A stretch of DNA of 64,000 nucleotides from Thiosocius sp963736445. GTDB lineage: Bacteria; Pseudomonadota; Gammaproteobacteria; Chromatiales; Chromatiaceae. Below are positions 38,252 to 46,888 of this stretch, in pieces. Every line of letters begins with the position of its first letter. Position 1 is the first letter of the stretch. The translations under genes and the position numbers were made by a program. The notes under the pieces are model-generated. The model was not told the DNA's origin and made no database searches. It was given only the letters and a program-made list of their open reading frames with translations. The stretch covers positions 51,878 to 115,877 of the forward strand of contig CAVTOY010000002.1 in NCBI GenBank assembly GCA_963736445.1. Direction: 5' to 3'.

Positions 38252-38371
38252 ACGGCCGCCCCACCGGCGGTTCGTTGCTAGAGGAGAGCTTTGAGTGTTG
38301 CGTTATCGCTTCTTGCACATCGTGCGCGCGAGTCATCCAGGGCCACGGCGCGTGACTGGAGAGTATTGCTC

Positions 38372-39094
38372 ATGACCCAGCTGGCACTGGTAATCGACCT
38401 GAACGTCTGCGTGGGCTGCCACGCCTGCGTTACCTCGTGTAAAGAATGGAACACCTCTGGCTGGGCGGGCGCACTGGTCGATCATCGGCCTTACGACGTG
38501 GACCCGACCGGCACCTTTTTCAATCGGGTGCAGATGTTCGAGGTTGGGGAGTATCCGCAGACGGAGACAGTGCACTTTCCCAAGAGCTGCCTGCATTGCG
38601 AAGAGCCGCCGTGCGTCCCGGTATGTCCGACCGGGGCGTCGCACAAGCGTGAGGACAATGGTGTAGTGCTGGTCGATTACGACAAGTGCATTGGCTGCAA
38701 GTATTGCGCCTGGGCCTGCCCCTATGGTGTACGCGAACTCGATGAGCAGCAGAAGGTGATGAAGAAATGTACGCTGTGCATCGATCGCATTAGCGATCAG
38801 AGCCTCCCGGAGAACGAGCGCAAGCCCGCCTGCGTGCTGGCCTGTCCGACCACGGCACGGCTGTATGGCGACGTGCATGATCCAGATTCCGAGGTCTCGA
38901 TCGCGATCCGCGAGAACGGTGGCTACCAGCTGATGCCCGAGTGGGGTACGCAACCGGCGAACCACTACCTGCCACGGCGCAAGACGCGCATCCAGATCTT
39001 TGATGACGAACTGGAGCGCGCCGACAACCCGCTCAAGAAAGAGGCGCCGCTGCCGGCCGCCGAAGGCGAGACGCTGGACGATGTTGCCTACTAG
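38372..39094 (+). CDS. soeB: Sulfite dehydrogenase iron-sulfur subunit SoeB
   Basis: 240 residues with four ferredoxin-type cysteine groups: CVGCHACVTSCKEW, CLHCEEPPCVPVCP, CIGCKYCAWACPYG and CTLCIDRI...CVLACPT. It relays electrons from SoeA to the membrane subunit. I took the ATG at 38372, with GGAGAG upstream and MTQLALVIDLNVCVGC as the family start, rather than a TTG at 38291. Repeat copy C begins at its stop codon. Confidence 0.9.
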   Translation: MTQLALVIDLNVCVGCHACVTSCKEWNTSGWAGALVDHRPYDVDPTGTFFNRVQMFEVGEYPQTETVHFPKSCLHCEEPPCVPVCPTGASHKREDNGVVLVDYDKCIGCKYCAWACPYGVRELDEQQKVMKKCTLCIDRISDQSLPENERKPACVLACPTTARLYGDVHDPDSEVSIAIRENGGYQLMPEWGTQPANHYLPRRKTRIQIFDDELERADNPLKKEAPLPAAEGETLDDVAY

Positions 39095-39173
39095 CCAGCA
39101 AATCTCACCGATTTTCTGCTGCGGGCGGCGATTCGCTCGCCATGGCGAGGAAAAACGGCGAGATTTGCAGGTT
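39093..39173. repeat. Palindromic intergenic repeat, copy C (81 nt)
   Basis: Left end AGCCAGCAAATCTCACCGAT and right end CGGCGAGATTTGCAGGTT form a long inverted repeat; an inner hairpin GGCGA-N5-TCGCC sits between. It starts inside the soeB stop codon and fills most of the soeB-soeC gap. Within a co-transcribed unit it would fold in the mRNA. Confidence 0.75.
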
Positions 39174-39235
39174 AACGTTCCGAACAGCGCGTCTCTATCG
39201 GCTACTGTCTGCCGTCACCGATTTTGGAGTTTTCC

Positions 39236-40228
39236 ATGCATCCGGCATTCTCGGTAATCTTCCTGACCACCCTGATCGGCGCCGGCCAAGGGTTGTTCAT
39301 GTCTCTGGTGACCGGTCAGGTGTATACGCTGGCCAATCTCCTCGAACCGCAGGACAGCGTCAGCTTCTATGCCATGGGCAGCGCACTGGCGCTGGTCCTG
39401 CTGAGCGGTGGCCTGGTAGCTGCGGTATTCCATCTCGGGAAACCGAGTTACTTTCTCACCCGCGCCTGGCGCGGTGTCACGCAATGGCGCTCCTCCTGGC
39501 TATCGCGCGAGTTGATCGCGTTGCCGATGTTCATGGCGCTCGTTGTCTTGTACGGCGCCGCCCATTACTTTCGCATGACGGACCCGCTGTTCGTGATCAT
39601 GGGGCAGATCCCGGTAGATCCGACGTTGCTGCTCGGCATCATCGGTGCCTTGATGTCCATTGTGCTGTTCGTGTGTACCGCGATGATCTATGCGAGCCTG
39701 CGTTTCCTGCAGGAATGGCACAGTCCCTTTACGGTGTTCAATTTCCTGCTGTTCGGCCTGGCATCGGGCTTCACCCTCGCCGCGGCGTTCTCCGCATGGC
39801 GCGGCGTTGAGCTGGTTGGATTCTTTGGCGTTTGGGCGGTCATCTTCACTGTGTTAGCGGCCATCACGCGCGGATTCTCGATGTATCGCAACGCACGTAT
39901 CAAGCCGAAGTCGACCTTGCAGACCGCGATCGGCATCCGGCACAGCACGATACGCCAGCGTTCGATGGGCTTCATGGGTGGTTCGTTCAATACCCGCGAG
40001 TTCTTTCACGGTGCCGGAAACGCGACCCTGGCGTCGATCAAGGGGTTCTTCCTGGTCGCCGTGTTTGTTCTTCCCGTCGCGTTGCTGGCGGCGTCAAATG
40101 CGCTGCAGTCGGCCTACCTTCCCCTCCTTGCCTTTGCTATCCAGTATGTTGGCCTGATGGCGGAGCGGTGGTATTTCTTCGCCGAGGCCAGGCACCCGCA
40201 GAATCTGTATTACGAAACGGTCGGCTGA
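39236..40228 (+). CDS. soeC: Sulfite dehydrogenase membrane anchor SoeC (DmsC-like)
   Basis: 330 residues with about eight hydrophobic helices. DmsC-like features include FLTTLIGAGQGLFMSLVTGQ near the start, LHLGKP-type AAVFHLGKPSYFLTRAWRGV and WRSSWLSRELIALPMF. It anchors SoeAB to the inner membrane and passes electrons to quinone. The start is the ATG at 39236 after TTGGAG. It lies 141 nt after soeB with repeat copy C between, so expression may be set apart from soeAB. Confidence 0.88.
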   Translation: MHPAFSVIFLTTLIGAGQGLFMSLVTGQVYTLANLLEPQDSVSFYAMGSALALVLLSGGLVAAVFHLGKPSYFLTRAWRGVTQWRSSWLSRELIALPMFMALVVLYGAAHYFRMTDPLFVIMGQIPVDPTLLLGIIGALMSIVLFVCTAMIYASLRFLQEWHSPFTVFNFLLFGLASGFTLAAAFSAWRGVELVGFFGVWAVIFTVLAAITRGFSMYRNARIKPKSTLQTAIGIRHSTIRQRSMGFMGGSFNTREFFHGAGNATLASIKGFFLVAVFVLPVALLAASNALQSAYLPLLAFAIQYVGLMAERWYFFAEARHPQNLYYETVG

Positions 40229-40381
40229 AAGAGCGCGCATCGGTGCGATGCGAAACGCCTACTACATCTATTCCATCCATGGCCCTTATGCTGACGGGCC
40301 ATTCCAGGCATCCCACCATGGGCGATTGCGCGGGTACAATCACCCGGATTCTTCCAGTTTGTCGGCAAGGGATGAAACACC

Positions 40382-41377
40382 ATGCGTCTGATCGAGATAG
40401 TCGCCGATGCGGGCCACACCGACACCTTGTCCGGCATCGCGGACCAGCATGCGGTCACCGACTATTGGTGGGGTGCGCCCGCCGACGACGGCCGCCGTGC
40501 ATTTCGTATGTTGGTGAACGACAAGACGCGTCAGCCAGTGATGGATGCGCTGCAGAGCCTGTTCGGCGGCTCAGAAAATACCCGCATTGTCGTACTGCCG
40601 ATAGATACCGTCCTGCCGCGCGAAGAGGAGGACGGTCAGCATACCGCGGCGGCGACACGCGAAGAACTGATGTCGCAGATTGAAAAGGGTGCGCGAGTCG
40701 ATAGCAATTTTTTGTTGTTGACCTTCTTGTCGACGGTGGTTGCCGCGATCGGGCTTATCGAGGACAACGTCGCGGTGGTCGTCGGGGCGATGGTGATCGC
40801 GCCGCTGCTCGGGCCGGTGATCGCGCTCGCGTTTGGGTCATCGCTGGGCGACAGAGATCTCGTGTTGGCATCGCTAAAGACCGGGCTGGCCGGGCTCGGC
40901 CTGGCCTTTGCGCTGTCGTTTGCGATCGGTGTGACCTGGCCGGTCGATATCGGGCGTGGTGAGATGCTGCTCGCCAGCACAGAGATCCTCGCTCGCACCG
41001 ATGTCGGCCTCGATGGCATCGCGCTGGCGCTGGCCTCCGGGGCGGCCGCGGTGCTCTCGCTGAGTACCGGGCTTTCCTCGACCCTGGTCGGCGTGATGGT
41101 GGCTGTCGCGCTGTTGCCGCCCACTGCGACCATGGGCATGCTGCTGGGTGCCGGGCATCCGCAGCTGGCCGCCGGCGCCATGCTGCTGCTGGCGGTCAAC
41201 GTGGTGTGTGTCATCGTGGCTGCCAAGTTGGTGTTCATGGCCAAAGGCGTCAAGCCCCGCACCTGGCACGAGCGCCGCAAGGCGCGCCAGTCGACGCTGA
41301 TCTACGGGATGACCTGGGTGATCCTGCTGTTGATCCTGCTGCTGATCGTCCTCACCCGGCACAGGATCGTTTATTGA
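40382..41377 (+). CDS. DUF389/TIGR00341 family membrane protein
   Basis: 331 residues. A soluble N-terminal part (1-105) is followed by six or so helices with the family motif GLIEDNVAVVVGAMVIAPLL near residue 125-145 and VGVMVAVALLPPTATMGML near 240. The molecular function of this family is not known. It stands alone between soeC and the U32 peptidase gene, both on the same strand. Confidence 0.88.
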   Translation: MRLIEIVADAGHTDTLSGIADQHAVTDYWWGAPADDGRRAFRMLVNDKTRQPVMDALQSLFGGSENTRIVVLPIDTVLPREEEDGQHTAAATREELMSQIEKGARVDSNFLLLTFLSTVVAAIGLIEDNVAVVVGAMVIAPLLGPVIALAFGSSLGDRDLVLASLKTGLAGLGLAFALSFAIGVTWPVDIGRGEMLLASTEILARTDVGLDGIALALASGAAAVLSLSTGLSSTLVGVMVAVALLPPTATMGMLLGAGHPQLAAGAMLLLAVNVVCVIVAAKLVFMAKGVKPRTWHERRKARQSTLIYGMTWVILLLILLLIVLTRHRIVY

Positions 41378-41465
41378 TGCCCGTCTCTCCGACACGATTT
41401 CCCGAGACCGCGAAACTGCGCGACAATCGCGGCCGCAGCCCCCTGCTGAGTCCCTGGACTGCCCG

Positions 41466-42764
41466 ATGAACTGCCCTGAGCTGCTGGCCCCGGCCGGTAC
41501 CCTGCGCAATATGCGGTATGCCTTTGCCTATGGTGCGGATGCCGTGTACGCGGGCATGCCACGCTACAGCCTGCGGGTGCGTAACAACGACTTTCTGGAA
41601 GACAATCTGCGCGTCGGCATCGACGAGGCGCATCGCCAAGGCCGGCAGTTCTTCGTCGCTACCAATGTGATGCCGCATGGCGCAAAGCTGAAGACCTTTT
41701 TGGACGACATCGCTCCGGTGGTGGCGATGCGCCCGGACGCACTGATCATGGCCGACCCCGGACTGATTATGCTGGTGCGTGAGCGATGGCCGGAGATGCC
41801 CATCCATCTGTCGGTGCAGGCCAATACTGTGAATGCGGCCGGCGTGAAGTTTTGGCAGTCGGTCGGTCTAACCCGCGTCATTCTGTCGCGCGAGTTGTCA
41901 CTCGATGAGGTGGCCGAGATACGCCAGGCATGCCCCGACATGGAGGTCGAGGTATTCGTGCATGGCGCGCTGTGCATCGCATATTCTGGGCGCTGCCTTC
42001 TGTCCGGCTACTTCAACCATCGCGATGCCAACCAGGGTACCTGCACCAACTCCTGCCGCTGGGACTACAAGATCGCGCGCGAGGACCTGGACGCAGTAGC
42101 CGAGATCCCATTGGCCGAAATCAAGCGGCATCCGAAGGCGGACGAGGTCTACTATCTCGAGGAGCGGGAGCGCCCGGGCGAGTTCATGCCGATCTTCGAG
42201 GATGAGCACGGCACCTACATCATGAATTCGCGGGATCTGCGCGCAGTCGAGCATGTACAGCGGCTTACCGAGATCGGGGTCGATTGCCTCAAGATCGAGG
42301 GTCGAACCAAGTCACACTACTACACGGCGCGAACCACGCAGGTCTACCGGCGCGCGATCGATGATGCCGTCGCGCAGCGGCCGTTTGATCCCGGGCTGCT
42401 GGCGGAACTGGAGAACCTTGCCAATCGCGGCTATACGGACGGTTTCTTCCAGCGTCACGCGAGCCAGGATCTGCAGAACTATCGTCAGGGATCCTCGAGC
42501 AGCGCCAGGTCGCAATTCGTCGCGGAGGTGGCCGGCATCGATCCGGCGACGGGATTGTCCAGACTTCGGGTCAAAAACAAGTTCCGCGTCGGTGACGAAA
42601 TGGAGTTGCTTGCACCCGACGGCAACCGGCGTTTCCGCCTCGAAACAATGCTGGACAAGCAGGGAAATCCGCTGGACGAAGCGCCCGGCGGTGGCTGGGA
42701 GGTGTCCGTCAGGCTGCCGGAAGGCGCAGGTGAGATGGCCCTTCTGACGCGCTTTTCGCCCTGA
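41466..42764 (+). CDS. U32 family peptidase-like tRNA/rRNA hydroxylation protein (YegQ/TrhP-like)
   Basis: 432 residues. It begins MNCPELLAPAGTLRNMRYAF with the U32 opening AFAYGADAVYAG, and has the family cysteines in GALCIAYSGRCLLSGYFNHR and TCTNSCRWDYK, plus KIEGRTKSHYYTA. E. coli YegQ (TrhP) works in prephenate-dependent hydroxylation of tRNA U34; related U32 proteins modify rRNA. The length fits YegQ better than the longer RlhA. Repeat copy B begins 17 nt after its stop. Confidence 0.87.
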   Translation: MNCPELLAPAGTLRNMRYAFAYGADAVYAGMPRYSLRVRNNDFLEDNLRVGIDEAHRQGRQFFVATNVMPHGAKLKTFLDDIAPVVAMRPDALIMADPGLIMLVRERWPEMPIHLSVQANTVNAAGVKFWQSVGLTRVILSRELSLDEVAEIRQACPDMEVEVFVHGALCIAYSGRCLLSGYFNHRDANQGTCTNSCRWDYKIAREDLDAVAEIPLAEIKRHPKADEVYYLEERERPGEFMPIFEDEHGTYIMNSRDLRAVEHVQRLTEIGVDCLKIEGRTKSHYYTARTTQVYRRAIDDAVAQRPFDPGLLAELENLANRGYTDGFFQRHASQDLQNYRQGSSSSARSQFVAEVAGIDPATGLSRLRVKNKFRVGDEMELLAPDGNRRFRLETMLDKQGNPLDEAPGGGWEVSVRLPEGAGEMALLTRFSP

Positions 42765-42780
42765 GGTCGAGCAGGCTCGT

Positions 42781-42882
42781 AGCCCGCTTATATCACCAAC
42801 TTTCTGCTGCGGTCACCGCTATGCTCGTTGTGACGAGGCTTACTCGTTACAGCCGGTTTGACGTAGTGTCCGCTACGCCGGC
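42781..42882. repeat. Palindromic intergenic repeat, copy B (102 nt)
   Basis: Begins AGCCCGCTTATATCACCAAC and aligns without gaps over its whole length to 8195-8296 (11 mismatches by my count, about 89 percent). The hairpins CGAG-N5-CTCG and GCCGG...CGTAG-N6-CTACG-CCGGC are kept. The right inverted end seen in copy A is missing here; instead the repeat runs into a truncated leftward gene whose stop codon lies inside the repeat. Confidence 0.82.
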
Positions 42883-43010
42883 ACCGCTGCATGTTCGAAG
42901 GCGAGGAAGGCATCGCGCGTGATCGCAGGGATGCGCCGACCGATGGCGTAGGCGCGAACCTGGGCCCCAGCCTGCTCCAGAAACTCAAGCAGGGTAATAT
43001 TTTCAGCCAC
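42873..43010 (-). pseudogene. Truncated N-terminal fragment of a DUF3549-like gene
   Basis: Read leftward from the GTG at 43010, 45 residues follow: AENITLLEFLEQAGAQVRAY then AIGRRIPAITRDAFLAFEHA, which matches the expected N-terminus of DUF3549 proteins (tens to hundreds of residues longer) as I know them. The stop codon (42873-42875) lies inside repeat copy B, and no C-terminal part exists beyond the repeat because the U32 gene follows. The fragment lies 50 nt downstream of the YcgN gene. No good ribosome-binding site is seen. Family identity is from memory. Confidence 0.55.
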
Positions 43011-43060
43011 GGGATGACGGCTTCGAACCCAGCGGAGGCAGTTGCTGATTGGGGTGAGGG

Positions 43061-43531
43061 TTACTCGATCCAGTCGACCAGATGCTTTTCGAGCGCGTCG
43101 GCGTCATCCTCGCAAATCGACCGCCGGCAGACGTGCTGCCCGGCGCGCATGACGCTCGCGGGGTCGCCCGAGACCAGCGGGTGCCAGTGCGGCAGGTCGC
43201 GACCCTCGGCCAACAGCCGATAGGCGCAGGTCCTCGGCAGCCAGTAGGGGTCTTTGAGCACGGCGGGCGTGATGGTCACACAATCCGGAACCCGGACAGA
43301 GCGCCGCGAATAATCGGTGCAGCGAGCCGTTTCGGTGTCGAGCAGGCGACAATGTACATTGGTGAAGTGGATCTGCCGGGTGTCTTCGTCCTCCAGTCGG
43401 TACAGGCAGCACTTGGCACAACCGTCGCACAGGGACTCCCACTCCTCGTGGGTCATTTCATCGAGGTCTTTGCGCCGCCAGAAGGGAATCGGCATGTTTT
43501 GCACCGGAGTCTTTAATTGCCTCAAAGCCAT
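43061..43531 (-). CDS. YcgN-like cysteine-cluster protein (UPF0260)
   Basis: 156 residues. It carries the conserved WESLCDGCAKCCLYRLEDED with a CxxCxxCC-type cluster, then FTNVHCRLLDTETARCTDY and PRTCAYRLLAEGRDLPHWHP, all typical of YcgN/YkgJ-type zinc- or iron-binding proteins of unknown function. The homologous start is probably MPIPFWRRKDLDEM at 43495; the ATG at 43531 is upstream in frame and neither has a strong ribosome-binding site. Confidence 0.88.
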   Translation of the reverse strand: MALRQLKTPVQNMPIPFWRRKDLDEMTHEEWESLCDGCAKCCLYRLEDEDTRQIHFTNVHCRLLDTETARCTDYSRRSVRVPDCVTITPAVLKDPYWLPRTCAYRLLAEGRDLPHWHPLVSGDPASVMRAGQHVCRRSICEDDADALEKHLVDWIE

Positions 43532-43669
43532 ATTAGCCAGAAATGATTATGCACAGGCCGAATATTGCGGGCTTCGATCGCCACAGTTGCGGGATTATTG
43601 CCAGGCACCACTTGAGAATAGCCCTCTAACCAACAGAAAACGAAGAATAAATTCGAAATTGGCTAGAAT

Positions 43670-43689
43670 TTGGTCAAATTGATGACCAA
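43670..43689. promoter_or_regulatory. Perfect dyad TTGGTCA-N6-TGACCAA
   Basis: Seven-base inverted repeat in the AT-rich region between the YcgN and YqcC genes, about 140 nt upstream of YcgN. It resembles an operator for a dimeric regulator; no regulator is encoded nearby. Confidence 0.4.
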
Positions 43690-43778
43690 TACGATCGCAT
43701 GCGGTCTGTACGGCAATCTCTGCATGTTGCTCACAGAGTTTTCCACAGGCAATGTGGAAAAACACGGGTTGCCGCTGC

Positions 43779-44111
43779 TCAATTGAAGTCGCCGGCAGAG
43801 TCGTTCAGCAGGGCGTCTATCTGCGCGATAATTGAAACGATGCGTGTAGTTGTGGGATCGTCCGGCTCATAGCACTCCTCCGCCATGGGTTCGATGGCGC
43901 AGCTCGTCGGCAGAGGCTGTTGACGCAGCAGCAGATCATGCAGCCTTGGGAGCAGGATCCACTGTAGCCACTGATCGAATTCGAGTGTGTCGACGGCGAA
44001 CGGCTGTGCACTGCACAGTGCCGCCTCGGGCGGCGGTAGGCTTTCCCAGCGGCCCTGCAAGCGCAGCTCGGACTCGAGGGAATTTAGCAACACAAGCAAG
44101 CGATCTCGCAC
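43779..44111 (-). CDS. YqcC-like protein (DUF446)
   Basis: 110 residues. It shows the YqcC pattern: LNSLESELRLQGRWES, PPPEAALCSAQPFAVDTLEF, DQWLQWILLPRLHDLL and IEPMAEECYE. The small helical domain is found across gammaproteobacteria, often next to pseudouridine synthase TruC genes, though not here. No catalytic residue is known and the function is unclear. Confidence 0.85.
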   Translation of the reverse strand: MRDRLLVLLNSLESELRLQGRWESLPPPEAALCSAQPFAVDTLEFDQWLQWILLPRLHDLLLRQQPLPTSCAIEPMAEECYEPDDPTTTRIVSIIAQIDALLNDSAGDFN

Positions 44112-44269
44112 GGCGCCTACACAAGTTTCGAGGTCGGGTTATCCTTGCACGCGGGTGAGATGAAATCTAGCAAAGCGGGCCATGCGTGCAGCCAATCGGT
44201 CCTCTGTACTGGCCGCAATGCGACGGATTTACACAATGCACCGTGTGTTTAACTCGAGGAGAGTTTGGG

Positions 44270-45205
44270 GTGGCCGGCTACCGCATGCGTGAGACAGAAT
44301 CGCCGATCAGCGCAACGGCAGCGGCCGAGATCGAACGCTTCGCAGATGCCGCCTGGATGGAGCGCGGCCTGTCCGCAAACACCCTGGTGTCTTATCAGTC
44401 GGACTTGCGCCATTTTGCGCGGTGGTTGACGGCAAATGCTCAGACCGATCTGCTGGAGGCGCGCCGCGAGCAGCTGCTGGCCTTTCTGGCTGCCGGTGTC
44501 GACAGTGGCGCCCAGCCCAGGACCAGTGCACGACGATTGTCGACGCTGCGCCAGTTTTACCAATGGGCGCTGCGTGAACACGACATCACGGTAGACCCGA
44601 CCGCGCAGATCGAGGCGCCGCGCCTCGGTCGTCCGTTGCCCAAGTCATTGAGCGAGGCCGAGGTCGAGGCCCTGCTCAATGCGCCCGATTTATCCACTGC
44701 CGAGGGGCTGCGTGATCGCGCGATGCTCGAGGCGCTGTATGCCACCGGGCTGAGGGTAAGCGAGCTGGTGGGATTGCAGCCCGACCAGCTGAGCCTGACC
44801 CAGGGACTGGTCAGGGTGACCGGCAAGGGCAATAAGGAGCGTCTGGTGCCCCTGGGTGAAGAGGCCGTCTGTTGGATCGACCGTTTCGTCGCAAGCGCGC
44901 GGCGCGAGCTCTTGAACGCGCAGCCCTGCAGCGCACTATTTCCTACCCGGCGCGGCGCCGGTATGACCCGCCAGGCATTCTGGTATCGGATCAAGAAGCA
45001 TGCGCTGGCGGCCGGTATCCACCAGTCACTGTCACCACATACGTTACGCCATGCGTTCGCCACTCATCTGGTGAATCATGGCGCCGACCTGCGCGTGGTG
45101 CAGCTGCTGCTCGGCCACAGCTCGTTGTCGACCACTCAGATCTATACGCATGTCGCACGCGAGCGGCTGCAGGCGTTGCATGCGCGCCATCACCCGCGGG
45201 GTTGA
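44270..45205 (+). CDS. xerD: Tyrosine recombinase XerD
   Basis: 311 residues from a GTG at 44270 with GAGGAG 8 nt upstream; an ATG at 44285 in frame gives 306. It resolves chromosome dimers at dif with XerC. The N-terminal SAM-like domain (LSANTLVSYQSDLRHFARWL) is followed by the catalytic domain with R in ATGLRVSELVGL, K in GKGNKERLVPLG, HxxR in SPHTLRHAFATHLV, H in LLGHSSLSTTQIYTH and the nucleophile Y in that same stretch. No integrase-type island features surround it, so it is the housekeeping enzyme. Confidence 0.92.
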   Translation: MAGYRMRETESPISATAAAEIERFADAAWMERGLSANTLVSYQSDLRHFARWLTANAQTDLLEARREQLLAFLAAGVDSGAQPRTSARRLSTLRQFYQWALREHDITVDPTAQIEAPRLGRPLPKSLSEAEVEALLNAPDLSTAEGLRDRAMLEALYATGLRVSELVGLQPDQLSLTQGLVRVTGKGNKERLVPLGEEAVCWIDRFVASARRELLNAQPCSALFPTRRGAGMTRQAFWYRIKKHALAAGIHQSLSPHTLRHAFATHLVNHGADLRVVQLLLGHSSLSTTQIYTHVARERLQALHARHHPRG

Positions 45206-45602
45206 TCCGAACGCACTGCGCAGTCTGCTGGGGTTCCCGGCACTTACGCCAGGCGTCGCGACCGCGACGGAGCAGGCCTGGGAGGCGCCGGAAGGGCGCT
45301 TTGGTTCCCGCCTGGTGGGCGCGAATCTGGCCGCGGCGGCATCCACCGCGGACCTGGTGATGGGCCTGCGCGGTGTCAGTCGACGCGATGCGCTGCCGGT
45401 ATCGGTTAAGCAGATGTTGACGAAACCCGCTTGGCGGGTCGTCTGCGCCTCTCGCAGAGCGATTTCGGTATCACCCCTTTCCCGGTGTTTGGCGGCGCCC
45501 TGACTGTCAGGGGCGCCGTCCACGTGGATTTCCTGATTGTTGCAGGTAATTCGGGCCGCTCCATGTGATAGCCTTGCGGCGGTTTTATTGTGGAGCCGGG
45601 CT
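45206..45602. other. Intergenic region with hairpins
   Basis: No gene that I can support. It holds ACCCGC-N3-GCGGGT (45424-45440 region) and a strong stem GGCGCC-CTGAC/GTCAG-GGGCGCC at 45494-45517 with a single bulge, a plausible terminator for xerD although without a T run. Confidence 0.5.
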
Positions 45603-46085
45603 ATGTCCTCGTTCGATGTCGTGTCGGAAGCCGACTTGCAGGAGGTGCGCAACGCGGCCGACCAGGCGAATCGCGAGGTCGGCACGAGGTTCGACTTCAA
45701 GGGCAGTGATGCCAAGCTGAGTCTCGACGGCGAGATAGTGATGCTGCAAGCCGAGAGCGAGTTTCAGCTCGAGCAGATGATGGATATCCTGCAGAAAAAG
45801 CTCGCCAAACGGTCTGTCGACATCGGGTGCCTGGAGATCGGCAAGGCCGAAACGGCCAACAATCGGGCGCGCCAGGCGGTGACCATCCGCCAGGGTATCG
45901 ATACCGATACAGCCCGCAAGATGGTCAAGGAGATCAAGGCCTCGAAGATCAAGGTGCAGGCCCAGATCCAGGGTGAGCAGGTGCGGGTCAGCGGCAAGAA
46001 GCGCGACGATCTGCAGGCGGTTATCGCACTGCTCAAGAGCGTGGACTTCGGGTTGCCGCTGCAGTTCATCAACTTTCGCGACTGA
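45603..46085 (+). CDS. YajQ family nucleotide-binding protein
   Basis: 160 residues, the standard size. It begins MSSFDVVSEADLQEVRNAAD and has GTRFDFKGSDAKLSLDG and RQGIDTDTARKMVKEIKAS, then SGKKRDDLQAVIALLK and FINFRD at the end. YajQ proteins bind c-di-GMP in Xanthomonas and affect transcription or RNA in other species. dsbC follows after 9 nt and is probably co-transcribed. Confidence 0.93.
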   Translation: MSSFDVVSEADLQEVRNAADQANREVGTRFDFKGSDAKLSLDGEIVMLQAESEFQLEQMMDILQKKLAKRSVDIGCLEIGKAETANNRARQAVTIRQGIDTDTARKMVKEIKASKIKVQAQIQGEQVRVSGKKRDDLQAVIALLKSVDFGLPLQFINFRD

Positions 46086-46094
46086 GTTTTCAAT

Positions 46095-46829
46095 ATGACT
46101 AGACGATTTTTGTTTGTTTGCGTGCTGTTCCTGATCGCCCCTGCGCAGGCGGCGGTCGACCAGGCGATCGCCGATAAGATCACCGCATCACTGAAGGCGC
46201 TGCTGCCGGATCTGCAGGCCGACGACATCCGTACCACACCGATCGAGAATCTCTACGAAGTGTCCGTCGGTATGCGCGTGGTTTACGTCACAGGCGATGG
46301 GCGGTTCCTGTTGCAGGGCAATGTGATAGACCTCGAGACGCGCACCGAGATCACTGCCGAGCGCCAATCGGCGCTCAAGCTGGCGGCGCTGCAGGAGGTC
46401 GGTGAAGAGCAGATGGTGACCTTTGGGCCCGAGGATGCCGAGCACACCGTCACGGTGTTTACCGACATCGATTGCGGATTCTGCCGCCGACTGCACGGCG
46501 AGATGGCCGGCTACAACGAGAAAGGCATCCGCATACGCTACCTGTTCTACCCGCGTGCGGGTATCGGCAGTGAGTCTTACAACAAGGCCGTCTCCGTCTG
46601 GTGTGCCGACGACCGCAAGGCGGCCATGAACCAGGCCAAGGCCGGTCAGCCGGTCCCTCCCAAGACCTGCGATAATCCGGTGGACGAGCACTACGCGCTG
46701 GGTCAGGCGATGCGCCTTCAGGGCACGCCCGCGCTGGTGCTTGAAAGCGGTGAAACGGTGCCGGGCTATGTGCCTCCCGACAAACTGCGCCAGGCGCTGG
46801 ATCAACGTCGTAATGCGTCCGCTAAATGA
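46095..46829 (+). CDS. dsbC: Periplasmic disulfide isomerase DsbC
   Basis: 244 residues. Signal peptide RRFLFVCVLFLIAPAQAAVD, then the dimerisation domain (about 20-80) and the thioredoxin fold with active site C127-G-F-C130 (TDIDCGFCRRLH) and cis-proline region QGTPALVLESG. A second cysteine pair (VWCADDR and PKTCDNP) matches the structural disulfide of DsbC. It reshuffles wrong disulfides in periplasmic proteins. Confidence 0.93.
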   Translation: MTRRFLFVCVLFLIAPAQAAVDQAIADKITASLKALLPDLQADDIRTTPIENLYEVSVGMRVVYVTGDGRFLLQGNVIDLETRTEITAERQSALKLAALQEVGEEQMVTFGPEDAEHTVTVFTDIDCGFCRRLHGEMAGYNEKGIRIRYLFYPRAGIGSESYNKAVSVWCADDRKAAMNQAKAGQPVPPKTCDNPVDEHYALGQAMRLQGTPALVLESGETVPGYVPPDKLRQALDQRRNASAK

Positions 46830-46888
46830 ATCCACACTGACACTCGGTCTACCCGGCCCGTAGACATCGACAAGCGCTGAGCCGCCCG

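Noticed and set aside
45180..45503. Rightward ORF starting inside the end of xerD (GVDPNALRSLLGFPALTPGV)
   Set aside because: No family recognised, no ribosome-binding site, and its end runs through the hairpin at 45494; I could not separate it from noise.
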